The position numbers were made by a program, and so were the translations under genes. Below are positions 13,690 through 18,040 of a DNA stretch of 18,040 nucleotides, piece by piece. Position 1 is the first letter of the stretch. Each line of letters begins with the position of its first letter. Below the pieces are notes generated by a model, which made no database searches, was not told where the DNA came from, and saw nothing but the letters and a program-made list of their open reading frames with translations. Origin of the DNA: Candidatus Latescibacterota bacterium (lineage in GTDB: Bacteria > Latescibacterota > UBA2968 > UBA8231); the NCBI GenBank assembly GCA_022825185.1, contig JAJDYK010000351.1, forward strand, positions 1-18,040, written 5' to 3'.

Positions 13690-14238
13690 TTGCTGCTGAT
13701 TAGACATTGTCAGTCCTCAGGACAAGACCCAGATGCGTCACTGACAGAGCTTGGGCAGAAACAGGCGAAAGCACTCGCTAGGTTCTTGTCCGACTACCCG
13801 ATCGACACGATCGTCTCCAGCTCCTACGCGCGGGCACGGCAAAGCATTGAACCGTTCGCCACTAATGTAGGATTGCCCGTCCACTTGGATCACCGTCTAA
13901 TTGAACGGACGCTTTCGGGGAGTCCGATTGACAACTGGCGCGAGGTGGTTCGCGATTCATTCGAAGACTTGGAGTTGCGAGTGCCGGGCGGCGAATCCGC
14001 ACGCGAAGTATTAGACCGCGGCTGGTCCGCCATCACCGAACTAATCGACGGGGGTTATCAGTTCCCAATTGCGGTAACTCATGGCAACCTCTTGAGTCTG
14101 ATCCTGAACTCACTGGACTCTAATTTCGGCTACGCTGGATGGGAATCTCTGTCGAATCCAGACGTATTCGCACTGCAAGAAGCTAGCGACGGGCGCTTGG
14201 TATTTGAGAGAGTCTGGTCTGAAATGGTTTTCAAATGA
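13690..14238 (+). CDS. Histidine phosphatase (phosphoglycerate mutase-like) family protein
   Basis: About 182 residues. The best start is the TTG at 13690, 3 nt after the carbonic anhydrase stop; there is no ATG near the conserved LLIRHCQSSGQ opening and no clear ribosome site, so translation probably depends on coupling. R5-H6 of the RHC motif supply the phosphohistidine (RHG in most relatives; RHC is a known variant). Other active-site positions are visible: SSSYARARQ (43-51), E72 in IERTLSG, GGESAREVL (100-108) and the second histidine H131 in VTHGNLL. It removes phosphate from a small metabolite; substrate unknown. Its stop overlaps the next gene's ATG (ATGA, 14235-14238). Confidence 0.88.
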   Translation: MLLIRHCQSSGQDPDASLTELGQKQAKALARFLSDYPIDTIVSSSYARARQSIEPFATNVGLPVHLDHRLIERTLSGSPIDNWREVVRDSFEDLELRVPGGESAREVLDRGWSAITELIDGGYQFPIAVTHGNLLSLILNSLDSNFGYAGWESLSNPDVFALQEASDGRLVFERVWSEMVFK

Positions 14239-15092
14239 CATACGAACCCGATTCTGTACGACAGTATTTTGATGCGTTTGCCGAGCGCGAATGGAATCGA
14301 CTCTCTGATTCTCTCCAAGGACGAATCAAGTATGGGATTCATCGCCAATTCATCGAGAAAATCGTACGCCCTGAGATGCAGGTGTTAGATGCTGGTTGTG
14401 GCCCAGGTCGATTCGCGATTGATCTCATTGAGTTGGGTGCCCATGTTACTCTTGTTGATTTGTCCAGCGTACAACTTGAGCTTGCCCGAAGCCACCTAAA
14501 CGATGCCAACTTGCTACAGAGGGTCACAGCGATTCAGCAAGGAGATATTACACGTCTTGATAAGATCGACGATTCGACATTTGATGTTACCATTTGCTAC
14601 GGATCCACAATATCATATACATGCCAGGAGTTCCCTCGGGCACTCAAGGAACTGACGCGTGTAACACGACCCGACGGACACATTATTGCGAGTGTAACTT
14701 CACTATTTGGCTCACTGAGGCTTGTGGGTCCTCTCGACGCTCATGGTTTTATCAGTTCAGCTAAGTGTCACCTAGACTGGGAAGCCGTATTGTCGGGAGA
14801 ACAAATCGTGTACACCAAGCCGGGGTCTCCTGAATTTCACCAACCGATGGTTTTATTTACTTCAGTCGGTTTTCTATCGGCACTCGAGGACGCTGGCTTG
14901 GCGGTTGTCGAGATGGCCAGTGCTAATCCAATTGTACCATCTTTTACTTCCATTTCGTCAATCGCAGAAAGCGCAAGTGCCTCAAAAGAACTTGAGCGCT
15001 TGGAACTTGCCACATGCAAGGTTCCAGGACTGTTAGATGCAGGCGAACACTTGATCGCTGTTGCCAAGAAGGCCGGGACTGGAAGCAAGTAG
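14235..15092 (+). CDS. Class I SAM-dependent methyltransferase
   Basis: 285 residues, starting inside an ATGA overlap with the phosphatase gene. Motif I is QVLDAGCGPGRFAIDL (49-64); VTLVDLSSVQLELAR (71-85) carries the acidic end of strand 2; QQGDITRL (101-108) and STFDVTICYGSTISY (114-128) are the following motifs; LTRVTRPDGHIIASV is the post-motif strand. The C-terminal ~100 residues vary and would hold the substrate pocket, which gives no clue. Translational coupling to the phosphatase suggests the two act on related compounds. The base composition is visibly less GC-rich than in the first 12 kb. Confidence 0.88.
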   Translation: MTYEPDSVRQYFDAFAEREWNRLSDSLQGRIKYGIHRQFIEKIVRPEMQVLDAGCGPGRFAIDLIELGAHVTLVDLSSVQLELARSHLNDANLLQRVTAIQQGDITRLDKIDDSTFDVTICYGSTISYTCQEFPRALKELTRVTRPDGHIIASVTSLFGSLRLVGPLDAHGFISSAKCHLDWEAVLSGEQIVYTKPGSPEFHQPMVLFTSVGFLSALEDAGLAVVEMASANPIVPSFTSISSIAESASASKELERLELATCKVPGLLDAGEHLIAVAKKAGTGSK

Positions 15093-15176
15093 GTTTTCGC
15101 AATGAACTAACTGCTCTAGACTGAAGGGTTTCTCTCGGGACTTTATTGGGGTATTTATTCAGGAGATGTAGGCTAA

Positions 15177-15623
15177 ATGATACGGACTATCACATCAGAA
15201 GACTTGGGAGATTGCGCGCGTCTATTCGTGAAGGTTTTCTCCGAATGGCCGTACGAGGAATCGTGGAGTGTCACCCAAGCCCACCACTACCTCAGTCGGT
15301 TCTGGAAGTTCGATCCCGATCATTGCCTCCTCGTTCTCGAAAAAGGTGACGTGATCGGAGCGATGTTCGGATACTGCTATCCCTGGCAAGACCGAATTAA
15401 CTATTACATGCAGGAACTTTTTATCGAGTCTGATCAAAGGCGGTCAGGCCACGGACGAAGACTGGTGCGTCATCTGCTCGACAAACTCGGAGAATCGAAT
15501 GTATCCATGTCCCTAATTGCCAATGAGGCAACGCCGGCAGCCGCGTTTTACGAAGAGCTTGGACTGCGGCAGCATAGATACTACAAGTTCTATTGTGGTA
15601 CCGTGAAAACGGGCGTGGAATAG
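15177..15623 (+). CDS. GNAT-family N-acetyltransferase
   Basis: 148 residues from the ATG at 15177, preceded by AGGAG at 15161-15165. The fold is clear from MIRTITSEDLGDCARLFVKVF at the N-terminus, the beta4 strand MQELFIESD and motif A, QRRSGHGRRLV (87-97), the acetyl-CoA pyrophosphate-binding Q/RxxGxG/A loop. The C-terminal NEATPAAAFYEELGL (116-130) is the standard motif B helix leading to the final strand. It should transfer an acetyl group from acetyl-CoA to an amine; substrate unknown. It lies 84 nt after the methyltransferase and shares that gene's less GC-rich composition. Confidence 0.9.
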   Translation: MIRTITSEDLGDCARLFVKVFSEWPYEESWSVTQAHHYLSRFWKFDPDHCLLVLEKGDVIGAMFGYCYPWQDRINYYMQELFIESDQRRSGHGRRLVRHLLDKLGESNVSMSLIANEATPAAAFYEELGLRQHRYYKFYCGTVKTGVE

Positions 15624-15679
15624 TCCGTCGTATAACACAGCGGTTTTCGCTGCGGTGGAATGAAAGGAGAAGCGTCGCA

Positions 15680-16585
15680 ATGGCTATGAATTTCCCCAAA
15701 CTCGACGAAGCCCTGCGCCTAGAGCGCCTGACGCCGCCGACAGACAAGGTGCGGATAGTCCTCGACACCGATACGTACAACGAGATCGACGACCAGTTCG
15801 CCGTGGTCCAAGCGCTGCTCTCGCCCGACCAACTCGCGGTCGAGGCGATCTACGCGGCACCTTTCTACAACATTCGTTCGTCCGGGCCGGGCGACGGAAT
15901 GGAGAAAAGCTACGAGGAAATCCTGCGGCTATTGGAGCGGTTGGATATTGCGCCGGAGGGCTTGGTATTCCGGGGAGCGACGGATATACTGCGGGACGAC
16001 GCACCGCAAGAAAGCGCAGCGGTCGATGACCTAATCGCCAAGGCGAACGCCGACCCGCTCTACGTGGTAGCTATCGGCGCACTCACCAACGTGGCCTCGG
16101 CTATCCTGAAAGATCCCTCCATCATCGAACGAATCGTCGTGGTCTGGCTCGGCGGCCACGCGCTCTACTGGCCGACGGCTGACGAATTCAACCTCCAAGG
16201 CGATCTCCTAGCAGCGCAGGTAGTCTTCGACAGCGGCGTGCCCTTCGTCCAGATCCCATGCCACCCCGTGGCCTCACACCTGCAGACGACACTGACAGAG
16301 CTGGAGCATTTCGTCAAGGGGCGGGGGGCGATTGGCGACTATCTGGTCGAAATATTCGCCGCCTACGCCCAAAATCACTTCGCCGCTTCCAAGGTGATTT
16401 GGGACATGTCAGCGGTCGCTTGGTTACTCGATGCGTCGTGGGTACCGACCGACGTGGTACATAGTCCGGTGCTGACTGATCAGAAGACTTGGAGCCACGA
16501 TCCGTCGCGGCACTTTATGCGGGTAGGGCGAACGGTGCGACGCGATGCAATTTTCGGGGATTTGTTCAAGAAACTGGAAAGGTGA
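15680..16585 (+). CDS. Nucleoside hydrolase (IUNH-like) family protein with altered active site
   Basis: 301 residues from the ATG at 15680, with AAAGGAGA at 15663-15670. An earlier in-frame ATG at 15593 overlaps the acetyltransferase gene and is unlikely. Calcium-binding aspartates appear in IVLDTDTYNEIDDQ (D29, D31, D37, D38), a variant of the usual DTDxxxDD box. EFNLQGDLLAAQ (169-180) is the substrate-ribose segment and VAIGALTNVA (130-139) a conserved core strand. Where classic IU-nucleoside hydrolases have His-Asp (HD), this protein reads W241-D242 in KVIWDMSAVAWLL, so the histidine that protonates the leaving base is missing. Expected to cleave an N-glycosidic bond of a nucleoside-like molecule, but the base preference is probably different. 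Confidence 0.85.
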   Translation: MAMNFPKLDEALRLERLTPPTDKVRIVLDTDTYNEIDDQFAVVQALLSPDQLAVEAIYAAPFYNIRSSGPGDGMEKSYEEILRLLERLDIAPEGLVFRGATDILRDDAPQESAAVDDLIAKANADPLYVVAIGALTNVASAILKDPSIIERIVVVWLGGHALYWPTADEFNLQGDLLAAQVVFDSGVPFVQIPCHPVASHLQTTLTELEHFVKGRGAIGDYLVEIFAAYAQNHFAASKVIWDMSAVAWLLDASWVPTDVVHSPVLTDQKTWSHDPSRHFMRVGRTVRRDAIFGDLFKKLER

Positions 16586-16614
16586 GCGGGAAAGCTCGAA
16601 GCATAGAAGGAGGA

Positions 16615-17022
16615 TTATCCCTGTCGGTACCGTTCCAGAAATTCGGCTGGAGATATGACTTTAACTCCTTGGTGGCTTTCGGCCGGATAGTGCCTGAGAT
16701 TGCCTGTGACTAGGTATTCCGCTCGTCCAGCGATAGCCGCAGCCAGAAACATGTCGTCATCAGGGTCTGGCAGGCTTGGGGATAACGGTCTTGCTCCTAC
16801 TAATTCTCCGCTAGATTCAATTTGCTCTAGAGACGCTTCCACTTGGTCTATGCCGAACGGGAAGGCAGGGCGCAATAGAACCTCCCGGTATTCGGCTAGA
16901 ATGCGTACGTCATAGCACAGAGACAAATCGCCCGTCGCCACCAATCGCACGATTTCGCCGGGTGGACCATAGGGGGCTAGCATACCGGAGACGAGGACGT
17001 TGGTGTCGAGGACGATCCTCAC
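16615..17022 (-). CDS. PIN-domain ribonuclease toxin
   Basis: 135 residues. The VLDTNVLVSGML opening (D6) is the PIN signature; further acidic residues are E44 (LAEYREVL), D86-D90 in PDPDDDMFLAAA, and the TGN turn (106-108) near the C-terminus. These residues bind Mg2+ and cut RNA in VapC-like toxins; the sequence places it in the 'putative toxin component, PIN family' group rather than classic VapC. Its ATG overlaps the antitoxin stop (ATGA, 17019-17022), the usual coupled arrangement. The target RNA is unknown. It ends 29 nt from the convergent nucleoside-hydrolase gene. Confidence 0.93.
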   Translation of the reverse strand: MRIVLDTNVLVSGMLAPYGPPGEIVRLVATGDLSLCYDVRILAEYREVLLRPAFPFGIDQVEASLEQIESSGELVGARPLSPSLPDPDDDMFLAAAIAGRAEYLVTGNLRHYPAESHQGVKVISPAEFLERYRQG

Positions 17023-17306
17023 CGGCGGAACCCTTTGCGCACGGCTTTGATTTCGGCCTCAATATCAGCAGCAGACAGACGGTCAGTACCTGCCTTTATG
17101 GACGCTTGCTGCATGGCGTTGACGGCGGCCAAAGCGCGGGTGCTACGCAGGGCAGCGAGCGATTCTTCCAGCAATTCTTCCGATGTCGCCGAAAGCAAGG
17201 CGATTGGCTTGCCATTGGAAGTGATTACCATCTCTTGCTCCTGCGCGAGTTCCTTCCAGATAGCAGCCGATTTCCCGCGCAATTCGCGGACTGAGACAAA
17301 GCGCAT
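17019..17306 (-). CDS. Phd/YefM-family antitoxin
   Basis: 95 residues; AAGGAG precedes the ATG on the - strand. The N-terminal ~50 residues (FVSVRELRGKSAAIWKELAQ, then MVITSNGKPIALLSATSE) form the DNA-binding Phd/YefM fold; the C-terminal half (about 55-95) is charged, helical and probably the toxin-neutralising part. It is expected to bind the PIN toxin and, with it, the palindrome over their promoter. The two genes overlap by 4 nt. Confidence 0.9.
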   Translation of the reverse strand: MRFVSVRELRGKSAAIWKELAQEQEMVITSNGKPIALLSATSEELLEESLAALRSTRALAAVNAMQQASIKAGTDRLSAADIEAEIKAVRKGFRR

Positions 17307-17321
17307 AGAAAACTCCTTGTT

Positions 17322-17364
17322 GTTGTGTACATGATAGTGTACACAACTATAAACTACCTGTCAA
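17322..17364 (-). promoter_or_regulatory. Autoregulated toxin-antitoxin promoter with perfect 10-bp dyad
   Basis: On the - strand, TTGACA (complement of 17359-17364), a 17-nt spacer and TACACT (complement of 17336-17341) form a near-ideal sigma70 promoter. A perfect 10-bp inverted repeat, GTTGTGTACA at 17322-17331 and TGTACACAAC at 17338-17347 around a 6-nt spacer, covers the -10 box. Binding of the antitoxin there would block RNA polymerase, the standard control of Phd/YefM operons. Confidence 0.85.
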
Positions 17365-17402
17365 TCATTGCGCCGGAGCTAGTCGATTAGTAGCATACCT
17401 CT

Positions 17403-18040
17403 ATGGCCACCGTCGTCCTCACCGAAAAGCCCAGCGTGGCGCGCGACATTGCCCGAGTCCTAGGGGCCAACAAACGCGGCCAAGGCTACGTCGAAGGCAA
17501 CGGCTATATCGTCACCTGGGCACTAGGGCATCTCGTGCAATTCGCCGAGCCAGACGATTACGGCCCGCCTTGGAACAGCCGCTGGTCCTTTGCCCAGCTA
17601 CCGATGATCCCTGAGCGGTGGAAGCTCAAGACGACGCGCTCGACCTCCGACCAGTACCAAATCGTCAAAAAACTGCTCAACAGTCCCCAGACGGAGCGCG
17701 TCATCTGCGCCACAGACGCCGGCCGCGAGGGCGAACACATCTTTCGCCTGATCTACGAGCACGCCCGCTGCAAAAAGCCGTTTAGCAGGCTGTGGGTTTC
17801 GAGCCTGACCGACGAGGCGATTCAGAGCGGCTTCCGCGCCTTGCAGGAAGGAGCGGCCTTCGATCATCTTGCTGCAGCCGCACGGGCGCGCGGCCAAGCC
17901 GACTGGCTGATGGGCATGAACCTGACCCGCGCCTACACCGTCCACAACAAGGCGCTCTGCACCATCGGCCGCGTGCAGACGCCAACCCTATCCATGGTCG
18001 TCAAGCGCGATGCGGCGATTGCCAGCTTTGTAAAGGCGTA
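17403..18040 (+). CDS. topB: DNA topoisomerase III (type IA), N-terminal part, cut by the window end
   Basis: 212 residues visible, open at the right edge. The TOPRIM domain begins with TVVLTEKPSVARDIARVLG (E8 is the first acidic residue) and continues to ATDAGREGEHIFRLI, where D105, E109 and E111 supply the metal-binding residues; the DAGREGE form is typical of TopB-type enzymes. LTRAYTVHN and IGRVQTPTLSMVVKRD (188-203) are type IA family blocks after TOPRIM. The catalytic tyrosine lies further downstream, outside the window. It changes DNA linking by passing a strand through a single-strand break, decatenating DNA. No strong ribosome site is visible before the ATG. Full enzymes are ~650-850 residues. 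Confidence 0.93.
   Translation, partial: MATVVLTEKPSVARDIARVLGANKRGQGYVEGNGYIVTWALGHLVQFAEPDDYGPPWNSRWSFAQLPMIPERWKLKTTRSTSDQYQIVKKLLNSPQTERVICATDAGREGEHIFRLIYEHARCKKPFSRLWVSSLTDEAIQSGFRALQEGAAFDHLAAAARARGQADWLMGMNLTRAYTVHNKALCTIGRVQTPTLSMVVKRDAAIASFVKA

Noticed and set aside
1..18040. CRISPR arrays, tRNA, rRNA and insertion-sequence ends
   Set aside because: Reading both strands I found no regularly spaced repeats, no cloverleaf with conserved arm sequences and no transposase or matching terminal repeats.

Overview
The window is 18 kb of GC-rich bacterial DNA, densely coding, with clear Shine-Dalgarno sites, ATGA start/stop overlaps and short operons. The gene mix is two phytanoyl-CoA-dioxygenase-like oxygenases, two Gfo/Idh/MocA oxidoreductases, a GHL10-like TIM-barrel hydrolase and the remnant of an M14-type deacylase. 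That mix resembles what I associate with uncultured Latescibacterota/Poribacteria-like genomes. This taxonomic guess comes from gene content only and is weak; there is no rRNA or tRNA in the window.

Layout. (1) 17-1042: a YhcG/DUF1016 PDDEXK nuclease. (2) 1150-2718: a TIM-barrel glycosidase-like protein. (3) 2948-6882, + strand: an apparent operon of a methyltransferase, two Gfo/Idh/MocA dehydrogenase-like proteins (gaps of 3 and 2 nt) and a PhyH-type oxygenase, suggesting breakdown or modification of a sugar-like or small organic compound. (4) 6886-10655, - strand: an ECF sigma factor whose stop codon overlaps (ATGA) the start of a 1057-residue protein. That protein carries RpoB-type motifs in its N-terminal half and RpoC-type motifs, including an intact DFDGD catalytic loop, in its C-terminal half. 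(5) 10835-11791, + strand: a second PhyH-like gene, divergent from the sigma gene. (6) 11805-12045: a broken AstE/AspA-type deacylase. (7) 12068-15623, + strand, less GC-rich: a HisG/HisE-like fusion, a beta-carbonic anhydrase, a histidine phosphatase, a methyltransferase and a GNAT acetyltransferase. (8) 15680-16585: a nucleoside-hydrolase-like protein. (9) 16615-17306, - strand: a Phd/YefM-PIN toxin-antitoxin pair with a perfect dyad over its promoter. (10) 17403 to the end: the start of a topoisomerase III gene.

The most remarkable element is (4). It looks like a compact single-chain beta-beta' RNA polymerase, translationally coupled to its own ECF sigma factor. By hand alignment it keeps the beta1 lobe, the Rif-pocket region, the EHDD/NRALMG segment, both double-psi barrels, the beta' coiled coil where sigma region 2 docks, and part of the bridge helix. 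It lacks the beta flap, the beta' zinc ribbon, the trigger loop and everything beyond. Two residues that select for the ribose 2'-OH in ordinary RNA polymerase also appear changed. I know of no described cellular family with this exact architecture. The nearest concept is the single-chain double-psi-barrel polymerases such as phage SPbeta YonO. Novelty needs a database search.
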